Shown here: one piece after another, positions 54,501 through 61,679 of the stretch
Numbering within the stretch: the first letter of the stretch is position 1
How the letters are laid out: each line of letters starts with the position of its first letter
Assembly (NCBI GenBank): GCA_964452045.1
Contig: CAYVKM010000012.1
Span: 1 to 61,679, forward strand
DNA: 61,679 bases
Reading direction: 5' to 3'
From: CAYVKM01 sp964452045
Lineage (GTDB): Bacteria; Calditrichota; Calditrichia; RBG-13-44-9
The notes under the pieces: model-generated
What the model was told of the DNA's origin: nothing
Database searches by the model: none
The model's input: the letters and a program-made list of their open reading frames with translations, nothing else
Made by a program: the position numbers and the translations under genes

Positions 54501-56742
54501 AAGAAATACTATTATAAATTATCTGCTGGTAACTTGAATTATTGATGTTTATGCCCGCAGAAGCACTGATAATGGCATTTCCTACATTAATGAAATTGTT
54601 TGATATTATTCCCGGAAGTTCCGCTGTGCCGGTACAACTGTTGATATCCAGTCCGCCATAGGGAGTATTAATACGATTATTGGTTGTTCTTAAAGTATCA
54701 TCGCAACCTGATATGTCAAGACCGTAACTCTCTGTCATCACCTCGTTATGATCAATAATGGCGGAGTGATGATCTACCAGAAAAATTCCACCATATCCAT
54801 CATTATCTATGGTATTATCTAAAATTTGCAGACTACCTCCTAATACTCCAGCTCCCGAGTTACCCATCCACATGCCAAATGCAGATTGGTTTAAATTGTT
54901 TTGCTGTATCACCCGGCTATTATAATCAGATTGAAGGGCATAGATTAAGGTTCTTCTTGTTAGTGCACTGGTGGAAGATAGGCCATTAAAAATATTATTT
55001 TCGATCACAAGACTATCCGCTCCGCCCCAAATTACCAGAACAGTCGCAAAATTTGAACCAAGTGCGGTGAGCGTCAAATTTTTTATTTTAATATTATCGC
55101 AACCAAACAGACGCCAGACAAAATTATCTTCGTTGCTGCTCGCGCTGTATGAGATGATGACGTCAGCCGGATTACCCGAAGCAGCCTGGAAGGTGATATT
55201 GTTTGTTTGACTGGCTCCGGGAATACTCACCATCTGGATTTGTTCAGGATAGGTTCCACTGAACAGGTTAAAGGTGACTGGAGCAGAAACGCCTCTTAAC
55301 TGGAGGTCTGTTATGGCTTCGTTCGGAGTGGTATAATCCCCACCGGTCCCAACCGTCTTGCTTCCGGAAAGCGGAATCTTACTCCCTGGGGTCGGTGTAA
55401 ACTCATCCGCTCCGATATCTGGCTGGGATGGATCGCGAGTGTCACCGTCTATATCCAAGTTTATATCGGTTAAGGGTGTGGCTTTTTCGTCCAGCCAGGG
55501 AGCGATACTATGCAGGTCGCTATCGGTTGCATAATGCGGATAAACCGAAAGCGAGTGTAGATCCTGACCGGTAGAATCCTGAAAGGCACCTAAATTAGGA
55601 CATTTTCCGTTAAAATAGGCCAGACTGTTCCCCGGGCTGTAAAGGTTGTTGTAATCTGAATCGAAAGTTAACGTACTGGCAGTATTGTAGTATGCGTAGC
55701 CACCTGCCTGATTAGCCAGATTATTATTGCGGATGTAGATGGAAACTCCCTGATCAATAGACAGTGCGGAAGTGGTCAGAATAGGACTTGCTGAAGTAGC
55801 ATTTATCGGTACGATATTGATACTGTTATAACAGATATCATAATAATAAGAATTATAACGCATCTGTATACCGACAGGGCCACTGGAGGTGACAAAATTA
55901 TTAAAAATTTTCGCACGACCTGTGGTATATCCCTCAACATACAAATCCATTCCAGAATGACCTACATCCAAACCGTTATTATAGATCTGGGTGTTACCGA
56001 GAACGGTGTGGAGATAAATGCCATCCGAACCATCATTGACTGTGTTATTGTAAATCTGCGGTGCACTGGCATATGTAACAGAAATGGAACGGTAGCCCCC
56101 ATCGGTAAATGTATTATTAAATATTTCTACCCCACTTATGATATGATCAGACCTACCTGCCAAATGCACCCCATAGCCGCCGAGATAAAAAGAGTTTCCT
56201 GATATCCTGATATTATCCGGCCACTGTTGAGATGAATAAAATATTGCACGACCCACTTCAGCGCCGGATGCAAGTACACCCTGTAATATATTATCAGTTA
56301 GTTCAAAATCATTGACGCCCTGAAGCAGGTAAAATATCCGTCCGTAGTTCGGATGCTGCGCCACAAAGGTCAAGTCCCGAAAACGGATGAACTGGGTGTT
56401 AGTTAACTGAACGATATAATTACTATCTGCACTTGTGGCGTTATAGGTAAGCGTACACTGGGCAGCGGAAGTCCCCTGGAAAGTGATGGTGTTTGCGGCA
56501 CTGGCACCTGTGATGGCCCCAAGGGAAATATGCTCGGTGTAGGTCCCAGGCTGAGCCAGAAAGGTAACTGCTCCTGAGACACCCTGGGATGTTAGGGCAC
56601 TTGCTGCGGCCTTAAATGTTAGATAATTCCCAGAAGGTCCGATAGTATATTGTCCGGAAAGTTGACCGAAAAGCTGATAAGGATTGATTAAAAAGAGTGT
56701 AAAAATAATAAAAAAGGTTAACGAGGTAGTAAGGGTTTTCAT
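48580..56742 (-). CDS. Giant (2,720 aa) T9SS-sorted protein: beta-helices, two FG-GAP propellers, P-domain
   Basis: The ATG at 56742 is chosen over 56754 because GGAGGA lies just upstream. After a signal peptide (ending QLFGQ) come three beta-helix cassettes of about 430 residues (about 30-450, 455-884, 885-1312). Each begins VGxGGDYxT and ends DIDGxxRDxxxPDIGADEF. Next is a cadherin/Ig-like region (VYDEDTGPHQV, NDPPVAVDDY; about 1327-1507). Then come seven FG-GAP/VCBS repeats (AWGDYDNDGDLDILLTG; 1512-1874), an Fn3 domain (1877-1990), seven more FG-GAP repeats (1997-2350), a second Fn3 (2360-2464), a proprotein-convertase-type P-domain (2470-2620; DPNGEWILKVYD) and the sorting domain LFQNYPNPFNPMTHI (2634-2720). 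The DxDxDG loops should bind Ca2+. No catalytic domain is visible; likely an adhesin or scaffold. Confidence 0.93.
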   Translation of the reverse strand: MKTLTTSLTFFIIFTLFLINPYQLFGQLSGQYTIGPSGNYLTFKAAASALTSQGVSGAVTFLAQPGTYTEHISLGAITGASAANTITFQGTSAAQCTLTYNATSADSNYIVQLTNTQFIRFRDLTFVAQHPNYGRIFYLLQGVNDFELTDNILQGVLASGAEVGRAIFYSSQQWPDNIRISGNSFYLGGYGVHLAGRSDHIISGVEIFNNTFTDGGYRSISVTYASAPQIYNNTVNDGSDGIYLHTVLGNTQIYNNGLDVGHSGMDLYVEGYTTGRAKIFNNFVTSSGPVGIQMRYNSYYYDICYNSINIVPINATSASPILTTSALSIDQGVSIYIRNNNLANQAGGYAYYNTASTLTFDSDYNNLYSPGNSLAYFNGKCPNLGAFQDSTGQDLHSLSVYPHYATDSDLHSIAPWLDEKATPLTDINLDIDGDTRDPSQPDIGADEFTPTPGSKIPLSGSKTVGTGGDYTTPNEAITDLQLRGVSAPVTFNLFSGTYPEQIQMVSIPGASQTNNITFQAASGNPADVIISYSASSNEDNFVWRLFGCDNIKIKNLTLTALGSNFATVLVIWGGADSLVIENNIFNGLSSTSALTRRTLIYALQSDYNSRVIQQNNLNQSAFGMWMGNSGAGVLGGSLQILDNTIDNDGYGGIFLVDHHSAIIDHNEVMTESYGLDISGCDDTLRTTNNRINTPYGGLDINSCTGTAELPGIISNNFINVGNAIISASAGININNSSYQQIIYNSISLKNGNYNSEALDVGYGNSHLTILNNNFAQLDDGLVYTINSTSAFDALDYNNLYTPGNLIAMWGTERIFDLRDLQAISGLDQHSLAVYPHYLSETDLHTIAPWLNGKGIPIAGETLDIDGQLHDNLTPDIGADEFTPDPQTVVPMIGDYDVGGAMYPTIQSAVDDIVLKGVRGPVNFILEGTYDEQINILSIPGASSKYPVTFRNFSNNVALVQISYAATNPDSNYVIRVYGADFLTFKDLTISATGNQYAKVFDLYKGADSLDIKNNILNSVTASGNDGHKMVIYSGESLYRSRIIEENTLNQGAFGIFLTRDHPNLGHPTGLKILSNTISSNGYTGLYLYYQDGMQVIGNQIDADYVGMLALYCDSAIVIEKNQLDITYDHGFRISGSSASQANPGLIANNFIHIGGSSSGTGLSVSTCNNQNIYYNSINVTSTSPTNGIALYTNAGSGLNIIDNILANNGGGIAYDAYSFAGINSSDYNDIFTTGPVLARWNGNQANLAALQAASGMDAHSISVDPAFTSSTNLHTNLPALDAAGTPLASVTDDIDGQPRHPITPDIGADEFMLGPNNPPILSNPITNVVYDEDTGPHQVVADLNTVFSDPDAGDFLTFTTQSQNPDIQAYLQNRVTLLVNSSLNYFGSGEVIITATDFGSLSVSDTFLVTINPVNDPPVAVDDYETILTSTATVLHPLQNDYDPDNDPLIISNLTTPYHGTATIDLGDTTITYNPTTGYNGPDTLFYEINDQQGALDTATIFISVEGPFSTIDPSMENLSHGSPVWGDFDNDGDLDILLTGQRSSGSDYQSLIYRNDNPAAGIFHLHQTLTGVRPGNAYGAAWGDYDNDGDLDIIITGDESGNPTNHITKIYNNNSGLFVDINTNIPGVWDGSVAWGDYDTDGDLDILLTGNRGVGSYITEIYRNEGPDQASGWIFSPIGAQLTDIWQGAGLWGDFDNDSDLDILLYGVYASGLYTTKIYRNDDTNFVDINAGLTGIFNGCAAWGDYDSDGDLDILLSGDKGLFEPISKIYRNDGNGNFTDINANIDGIRSGSCSWGDYDNDGDLDLIVMGTDTFNVTITKIYENDNYTFPGNAISLTGFYWSAAAWGDYDNDLDLDLFITGIQDSGNRYSRIFRNNSAVANTPPVDPTFAGWTRGYTTLGLTWHPAQDVQTSSSGLTYNLRVGTTPGGSEILSPMSLPNGYRKVVAMGNTNADTTWTIEGLIPGADYYLSVQTIDNAFTGSQFSSELNLKTQSPYFYRLQPGITGVRSGEAEWGDYDNDGDLDLAICGYHGPGSYISKIYRNDDSTFVDIGATLVGVYNSALAWGDYDNDNDLDLIITGSDAGNYYAKLYRNDNENFVDTYAGIIPMAEGAVAWGDYDNDGDLDLLASGWHIPGNPRTTLYQNSNGNFTTINPNLIGAWDCTVAWGDYDRDGDLDILLSGWTTLEGYVTKIYDNDNGIFSEDANIILPQVKNSSAEWGDYDADGYLDILLSGLAYTPPEFYCVTKVFRNNQNGNFVDILAPIDSIHNGSVAWGDIDNDGYLDILLSGNNEALGSQPMSKIYRYANGSFESIYTYLTGLLNSTVNLGDYDQDGKLDFVQAGEDAAGNFVCEIYHNVHSGFNSIPDAPAELSSLVNNSAVTLSWQPGSDVNTPTAGLTYNLRVGTTRGGSEIMSAMAQADGLRKIARIGNTNHLTSWQITNPLPAEKYYWSVQTIDNMFAASAFAVEDSFSMDIYSQNYYQSGINGYIGDMQVVMDTINVNLGGEMLPQYQLVDVSVLIDSIQHTAVGDLEITLIHNSLEDTLVHQAGGDGDNFFHTWLTDSATIPISSGTPPFTGIFQPYDPLALYRGTDPNGEWILKVYDSVTGNTGIFDAWGLTLVFEMMTGIDDPLSQLPTEYRLFQNYPNPFNPMTHIKFDLPLDSKVKITIFNVLGQKVATLIDSKLPAGRYNYQWKPNGIASGLYFYTIKAGDFQGVKKMILMK

Positions 56743-56754
56743 TGCTTCCTCCAT

Positions 56755-57371
56755 CTGAATATTCTGATACCTGTTTTTATTTTAGATCTTAAGTTGAATT
56801 GCGAATTTGCCAAACCAAACATGATTAACTACAAAATCCATAATTGATAGTTATTCCTGTTTTTTTGGAACAAATACCAAATACAATACAAGTTTGATAC
56901 TAGTACTAATTACAATGCAGGTATAGCTCAGATTTTCTTAAAACAGCCGTTGGAGATTCGGTCTATTCTATTTTACTGGAAATATCCTGAATCGATAAGC
57001 AGTTGGAATTGGGAATTTATATAAATTTTTAAAATAAAGTCAAAATAAGGAAGGGGATGAATTTGATATCTAGCTATGGTCATCACTTTCGATCTGTGTT
57101 AAGCTTATGCTAAAAAGTATACAATTTCTTTTGGCAAGATAAAGTGATCACAATCACGATGTTGAAATTTTATGAAATTTTTGGACAGTATAAAGTTACT
57201 TAAAGAGAGAGGAGATCAGTTCGATGGATTTTATAGTAAAGAATTAACTTTCATCCATGTCATTTAGCCATTTATTGTGCTGAATTGAAATTTTACAAAC
57301 AATACTAAGAAACAGGAGTGATCATCATCTGGTTTTATTGACTAATTGTTCTAATCTTCCAAATCACCTAA
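56755..57371. other. Intergenic region with a possible CRP/FNR-type palindrome
   Basis: About 617 bp between the giant gene and the nitrilase, AT-rich, with no supportable ORF or RNA. The only motif of note is AGTGA-TCACAA-TCACG at 57143-57158. Its spacing (TGTGA-N6-TCACA type) matches CRP-family sites. It lies about 400 bp upstream of the giant gene start, which is far for direct control. The nitrilase stop lies at the right end, so the region also holds that gene's 3' end. Confidence 0.4.
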
Positions 57372-58316
57372 TTACCCATCTATCATTCTATTTGGAGCAT
57401 TATTAACACTTAATTTAAACACATCCGGTCGGGCATAATGACCAGCAGTATCCAGAATCCATTTGTTGGCCGGAATTTCGTCCAGAGAAATATCCGCATA
57501 AAGGATATCCTGTTTTGAATTAAGTGGGCCAGCGATAAAGTCCCCTTTGGGATTAACAATACAGCTGTTTCCCACATTTATCCATTTTTTATCCTGGGAA
57601 TAATTATTTCTGAATTCATATTTGACGGGTATCTCCGATTTTTTGATAGCCATGCAGCATCCCACCACAAACACGCCACCTTCTTTGGCAATGTGTCGCA
57701 TACCGGATAACCATACATCGCTGGAGTCCCAAGTTGGTGCCAGGTAAACCTGGGTACCCCAGGAATACAAGGCAGCCCTGGCCAGTGGCATATAATTCTC
57801 CCAGCAAATCAGTCCGCTTAACCGTCCCAGTGATGTATCAAAGACATCAATTGTACTGCCATCTCCCTGCGTCCAGATGAGTCTTTCTCCGCCTGTAGGA
57901 ATTAATTTTCGATGTTTGCCCATGATCTCACCATTCTGGTCAATAAAAAGGATGGTGTTGTAGAGACTGGCGTTGCTGGCATCACTGTTTCGCTCATTTA
58001 TTCCCATCGCGACCATGATTTTAGACTTTTTTGCTGCCTTGCATAATTTATTGGTGGACTCATCCGGTATGGAGATGGCGTTATTCCACAATTCGGTATA
58101 TAATTCATTCAATTGTGCTTTTTTACCCGCCGGCACCGTCCAGACCCAATCGGGATAACCGGGAATGAAGGCTTCAGGAAAGGTAATCAGTTTTGATCCA
58201 TTTTTTGCCGCTTGTTCGATATGCCGGATTGCTTTTTCGACGGTCGCTTTTTTATCCAGAAAAACAGGACTGATTTGCGCAACGGCAACTTTAAATAAAG
58301 ATTCTGAAAATTTCAT
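57372..58316 (-). CDS. Nitrilase-family carbon-nitrogen hydrolase
   Basis: The 314-residue cytosolic protein has the complete catalytic triad of the nitrilase superfamily: Glu48 in TFPEAFIPGYP, Lys137 in KHRKLIPTGGERLIW and Cys171 in LICWENYMPLAR. The FPEAFIPGYPDW and CWENYMPL signatures belong to branch 1, the true nitrilases, which hydrolyse R-CN to carboxylate and ammonia. The preference between aliphatic and aromatic substrates cannot be told. Length is normal (about 310-350). It stands alone on the minus strand among T9SS protein genes and does not obviously function with them. No clear terminator follows the stop at 57372. The start is the only sensible ATG. Confidence 0.95.
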   Translation of the reverse strand: MKFSESLFKVAVAQISPVFLDKKATVEKAIRHIEQAAKNGSKLITFPEAFIPGYPDWVWTVPAGKKAQLNELYTELWNNAISIPDESTNKLCKAAKKSKIMVAMGINERNSDASNASLYNTILFIDQNGEIMGKHRKLIPTGGERLIWTQGDGSTIDVFDTSLGRLSGLICWENYMPLARAALYSWGTQVYLAPTWDSSDVWLSGMRHIAKEGGVFVVGCCMAIKKSEIPVKYEFRNNYSQDKKWINVGNSCIVNPKGDFIAGPLNSKQDILYADISLDEIPANKWILDTAGHYARPDVFKLSVNNAPNRMIDG

Positions 58317-58442
58317 TTTACCTGCACGGTTTGGTTACCAATAATGAAGAAATGATTATTTAGTATTATTTGAGATGTAAAAGTTGTTTATAATATATTT
58401 TGTAATCTTCCATAAAACAACTTTTATTATGCCGTAGGATAT

Positions 58443-58470
58443 AAAAAGGCGGTTTTTAAACCGCCTTTTT
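58443..58470. terminator. Intrinsic terminator after the 992-residue surface protein gene
   Basis: AAAAAGGCGGTTT (58443-58455) pairs with AAACCGCCTTTTT (58458-58470). The core is GGCGG/CCGCC. On the minus strand it is followed by a T-run and lies 27 bp beyond the stop at 58497, so it ends that transcript. The symmetry also allows function on the plus strand. Confidence 0.88.
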
Positions 58471-58496
58471 TATCTATGCTGTAAATACATTATGGA

Positions 58497-61475
58497 TTAT
58501 TTAATCAGCATCATCTTCTTAATTTCCTGGTAATTCCCGGCGACCATACGGTAGATGTAGATTCCACTGGCATATTTTGATGCGTTAAAATTAACCAGGT
58601 AATATCCCGCTGCTTTATATTCGTTAACCAATTCCGTAACTTTCTGGCCCAGTGCATTATATATTTCGATTTTTACGTGAGAGGCAGTCGGAATGCCAAA
58701 ACGAATTTTTGTTGCCGGATTAAATGGGTTGGGATAGTTCTGATAGATCACAAATTTATCCGGTATTTGATTGCCAAATGGATCGATTCCGTTAGCCTGT
58801 TCTACGTGCAATGTATAGGTTTGACTGGCAATACCACCATGCTGATCATCTACTTCTATACTTACAATATGATCTCCTACATCACTCTGTGACGGGGTTC
58901 CTTGTATAAGTCCCGATGCGGAATCGATTTCAAGAAATGCCGGGGTCTGGGTTAACCGGTATATGAGTGTGTCTCCATTATTGTCGGTAGCCACTACCTG
59001 ATATTCATACAGAGAATCAACTTTTGCAGTTGTGTCTGGTTGGGAAGTAATGACAGGCGCATAATTAAATCCGAAAATAAATTCATCGGCACCTATATCT
59101 GGGAATAAATTATCTCTCAATTCCCCATCAATATCTGTTGTAATATCAGCTAAGGGCGTCCCTGCACTATCAATTTCTGCGGCTCTGGCATGTAAATTGG
59201 TGTTTGAAATATAAAATGGATCTGCTGAAATTGAATTTGCATCTTTTCCACTGGCAGACTGTAAAGCCGCCAGATCAACCTGGTCACCACTCCAGTATGC
59301 CAGATTTGACCCTGTTGTGTAAAAGTCGTTATAATCGGAGGTTTCGATGGCTGCGGGTTGATTCACATAATAGGCGTATCCGCCATTGGGAGCAGCCAGG
59401 ATGTTGTTCACCAGGTTGAGGTTCCCTCCCTGGCTCTGGGTCAGGCCATGGCTGCCAGTACCACCGCGGGCATTGACACTGTTGTAATAGATGTTCTGGT
59501 AAGTGGCATAATTCAGGTAAATGCCATTGGCATTATTAGCGGCCACGGATACGAAGTTGTTGGCCACCAGTCCCGGGGTGCCTGTTGGTGGTACCCCACC
59601 ATCACAGTAATGGAGATAAATTCCATATCCCGAACCAGTACTCACCTGGTTTTTGCTGATCATCAAGGCGTTGTCACAATAAGAGGTGCGAATCCCATAA
59701 TCCCCCGAAGCATCAATCACGTTGCCCTGGATCAATGGAGCATCGTGATACTCCAGCCAAATCCCCCGACGAACACCACTGAACGTGTTGTTTAAGATCT
59801 GGGTGCCCAATGTCAAGGTAGTAGTGTTAATTCCGTCCAGACGCACACCCACCGATCCGTTGGTGGAGGAGTTACCCTTTATCATCAAGCTGTCATACAG
59901 CATGTCTACCCCATGAATGATGGTCAGATCGTTACTGGTGGAAGTGGTAGTTGAACCGGAGAAGATGTTTCCGGAGAAACCGAGGTCGCGGCTGCCCCAC
60001 ACTAAATATACTATCCGTCCGTAGGTGGTGCCGGGGACATTGTTGGACTGCAGGGTCATGTTGCGGATGCGTAGATGATCCGCCCCGTAGGATCGGACTA
60101 ACCAGTTATCGGATGCCCCGGTGGCAGCAAAGAACAGAGTGACATCGGCCGGATTACCACTCTGGGACTGGAAGGTGATGGTGTCACTGACACTGGCCCC
60201 GGCCACTTCAAAGAAGGTAACCTGCTCCTGGTAGAACCCGCTGATCACCTCGAAGGTTACCGGACCACCGACCCCTTTTAACAAAAGATCACTGGCTGCA
60301 CTGTTAAAGTCCGCATAGGTTCCCCCGCTGCCAATAGTATAAGTACCACTCAACGGAGTGGTAGTAGAAGGATCCGGTACAAACTGGTCTGCCCCGATGT
60401 CGGGAGAGGTTCCCCGGGCATCCCCGTCAATATCGTCGTTGACTTCAGTTAAAACCGTACCGACCCCGTCCAGCCAGGGGGCCACGGTGTGTAGGTCGGT
60501 TGCCGAGGCAAAGTGAGGATATACCGAGCGGGAGTTGGCGTCTTTACCACTAGCCGTCTGCAGGTCAGTTAAATCCCAATGGTCGTTATTGCCCCAGTGG
60601 GCCAGGTAGTTGCCAGGTGAGTAAAAGTCGTTATAATCGGAGGTTTCGATGGCTGCGGGTTGATTCACATAATAGNNNNNNNNNNNNNNNNNNNNNNNNN
60701 NNNNNNNNNNNNNNNNNNNNNNNNNNNNNNNNNNNNNNNNNNNNNNNNNNNNNNNNNNNNNNNNNNNNNNNNNNNCCAGCCAAATCCCCCGACGAACACC
60801 ACTGAACGTGTTGTTTAAGATCTGGGTGCCTGAAGACAGATTACTTGTATTAACTCCAGAAAATAGAATTCCAGGGCCGCCATTGATAAATTCATTCGAT
60901 TCAACCAACAGATAATCTGAGGTTGTGGTTGATGGATCGCACCAGATATGGGCTGCCGTATTCGAAGTTGAAGTAGTTGCAACACTATTAAACTTATTAT
61001 TCAAAATGCTAATATTATCAGAGTTATCGTTTATTAAAATCATCCTGCAATAATTTGTAGAACCAAGAGAAGTAAAAGTTAAATTTTGAAAGGTAATGTA
61101 ATCGGTACCGTTTAATCTGACAATGTAATTTGAACCAGAAACTTGTAAAAATTGTATAATTACATCTGCAGTGTTTCCAGTTTGTGACTGAAAGGTGATG
61201 GTATTCGATGCGCTGACTCCATTTATAATGCCAATTTCAAATTGTTCATCATACGTTCCCGATAGAATATTAAATATTACTGCGTTACTTATTCCCTGTG
61301 CGTTTAAATCCGTTACTGCCGCGTTGATGGTAGTGTAATTACCACCAGAACCGATGGTATAAGTACCCGATAGCTGAGCATTTATATTTGTCCAGAGACC
61401 AAGAAAAAGTCCCACAATAAATATAAATTTCCAGCTTTCCATTAATTGTTTAAATCCTCTATTTAAACAATACAT
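58497..61475 (-). CDS. Beta-helix T9SS-sorted surface protein with duplicated cassettes and an assembly gap
   Basis: The ATG at 61475 is favoured by AAGGAGA 9 bases upstream; a later ATG at 61442 (MESWKFIFIVGLF) would shorten the N-region. The signal peptide ends NINAQ. Two beta-helix cassettes follow, each opening SGTYTIGSGG and closing DIDGxxRxxxxPDIGADxF (about 35-365 as sequenced, and 370-790). Residues about 795-890 form a cadherin/Ig-like domain (VDSLYEYQVVATDNNGDTL). The sorting domain IYQNYPNPFNPATKI...KKMMLIK (about 910-992) ends it. The first cassette contains the 100-N gap at 60676-60775, flanked by sequences identical to cassette 2. The real protein is therefore about 93 residues longer. 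It is related to the beta-helix part of the giant at 48580-56742. Confidence 0.9.
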   Translation of the reverse strand: MYCLNRGFKQLMESWKFIFIVGLFLGLWTNINAQLSGTYTIGSGGNYTTINAAVTDLNAQGISNAVIFNILSGTYDEQFEIGIINGVSASNTITFQSQTGNTADVIIQFLQVSGSNYIVRLNGTDYITFQNLTFTSLGSTNYCRMILINDNSDNISILNNKFNSVATTSTSNTAAHIWCDPSTTTSDYLLVESNEFINGGPGILFSGVNTSNLSSGTQILNNTFSGVRRGIWLXXXXXXXXXXXXXXXXXXXXXXXXXXXXXXXXXXYYVNQPAAIETSDYNDFYSPGNYLAHWGNNDHWDLTDLQTASGKDANSRSVYPHFASATDLHTVAPWLDGVGTVLTEVNDDIDGDARGTSPDIGADQFVPDPSTTTPLSGTYTIGSGGTYADFNSAASDLLLKGVGGPVTFEVISGFYQEQVTFFEVAGASVSDTITFQSQSGNPADVTLFFAATGASDNWLVRSYGADHLRIRNMTLQSNNVPGTTYGRIVYLVWGSRDLGFSGNIFSGSTTTSTSNDLTIIHGVDMLYDSLMIKGNSSTNGSVGVRLDGINTTTLTLGTQILNNTFSGVRRGIWLEYHDAPLIQGNVIDASGDYGIRTSYCDNALMISKNQVSTGSGYGIYLHYCDGGVPPTGTPGLVANNFVSVAANNANGIYLNYATYQNIYYNSVNARGGTGSHGLTQSQGGNLNLVNNILAAPNGGYAYYVNQPAAIETSDYNDFYTTGSNLAYWSGDQVDLAALQSASGKDANSISADPFYISNTNLHARAAEIDSAGTPLADITTDIDGELRDNLFPDIGADEFIFGFNYAPVITSQPDTTAKVDSLYEYQVVATDNNGDTLIYRLTQTPAFLEIDSASGLIQGTPSQSDVGDHIVSIEVDDQHGGIASQTYTLHVEQANGIDPFGNQIPDKFVIYQNYPNPFNPATKIRFGIPTASHVKIEIYNALGQKVTELVNEYKAAGYYLVNFNASKYASGIYIYRMVAGNYQEIKKMMLIK
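60621..60830. repeat. Copy of an internal repeat also present at 59319-59807
   Basis: This is the second copy of a repeat inside the same gene, visible only at its two 55-bp ends around the gap; the intact copy is 59319-59807. It encodes the YYVNQPAAIETSDYNDFY and TQILNNTFSGVRRGIWL segments of the beta-helix cassettes. Confidence 0.85.
60676..60775. other. Assembly gap (100 N) in a near-identical internal repeat
   Basis: The 55 bases left of the gap (60621-60675) are identical to 59319-59373, and the 55 bases right of it (60776-60830) are identical to 59753-59807. The missing part should therefore match 59374-59752 (379 bp). 379 and 100 leave the same remainder modulo 3, which explains why the frame stays open through the Ns. 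Confidence 0.95.
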
Positions 61476-61679
61476 AATACGTCTCCTTAATTTTAAATGA
61501 ATAAAAGAGCAAAAAATAACTCATGATAAAATTGGGAAAAATTGCGGTTTTCAGATTTAATATGCGATTGAAGCAGTATAATTTGTATTAATAATGAATC
61601 TCAATAAGAATAGGGAAGATACAGGATAATCATATGATCTATATCAATTTTTTAAAATTTTTTATTTATTTTTCAAGAG
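61476..61679. other. AT-rich upstream region at the right edge
   Basis: This is the leader of the minus-strand surface protein gene. It is very AT-rich, with AAGGAGA at its left end acting as ribosome binding site. No ORF or RNA gene is visible before the window ends. Confidence 0.5.

Overview
The window is about 61.7 kb of bacterial DNA from a draft or metagenome-style assembly, with three runs of exactly 100 Ns at 5725-5824, 43460-43559 and 60676-60775. Eight predicted secreted proteins end in the NPNPFNP-type C-terminal domain used as a type IX secretion (T9SS) sorting signal. Together with many beta-helix and beta-propeller surface proteins, FadL/SGNH pairs, multihaem cytochromes and frequent strong AGGAG ribosome binding sites, this points to the FCB superphylum. 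A Calditrichota, KSB1 or Ignavibacteria-like lineage fits better than a classical Bacteroidota. This assignment rests on protein style only. No rRNA, tRNA, CRISPR array, phage or intact insertion sequence was found.

Layout. (1) 1-6775: a gene cut off at the left edge, then a cluster of secreted protein, FecR-domain protein, outer-membrane beta-barrel and CHASE2-adenylate/guanylate cyclase, which looks like an envelope-sensing unit with a cyclic-nucleotide output. (2) 6928-8543: the housekeeping GTPase Era and a HAD phosphatase. (3) 8676-15857: a six-gene run of NHL protein, 12-haem cytochrome, 4-haem cytochrome, NHL protein, 5-haem cytochrome and beta-barrel, followed on the opposite strand by a 5-haem c554-type cytochrome (15898-16998). 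This is the best candidate for an undescribed system: a transmembrane and possibly filament-forming extracellular electron conduit. (4) 17202-20008: a FadL-type porin and an SGNH lipoprotein, closed by a strong bidirectional terminator shared with a convergent Na+/solute symporter (20047-21540). (5) 21906-28960: a CsgG-like/TPR protein, then a minus-strand operon of aminopeptidase P, S9 peptidase and an aminoglycoside-phosphotransferase-like kinase.

(6) 28961-29745 is gene-free and carries a cluster of short perfect palindromes. (7) 29746-31555: a PAS histidine kinase and a NarL-type response regulator. The kinase has Asn where the phosphoacceptor His of the HisKA_3 H-box should be. (8) 31807-61475: an island of eight T9SS-sorted surface proteins, including two giants of about 2,700 residues, interrupted only by a nitrilase (57372-58316). 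They are built from beta-helix cassettes, FG-GAP/VCBS propellers, Fn3, P-domain and cadherin-like modules. Several are duplicated internally or share near-identical C-terminal cassettes.

Overall the window describes a cell investing heavily in its outer surface: electron-transfer proteins, lipid or hydrocarbon uptake, peptide degradation, and giant adhesin or scaffold proteins. Two signalling units (CHASE2 cyclase; kinase/regulator) could control them, but that link is inference from position.
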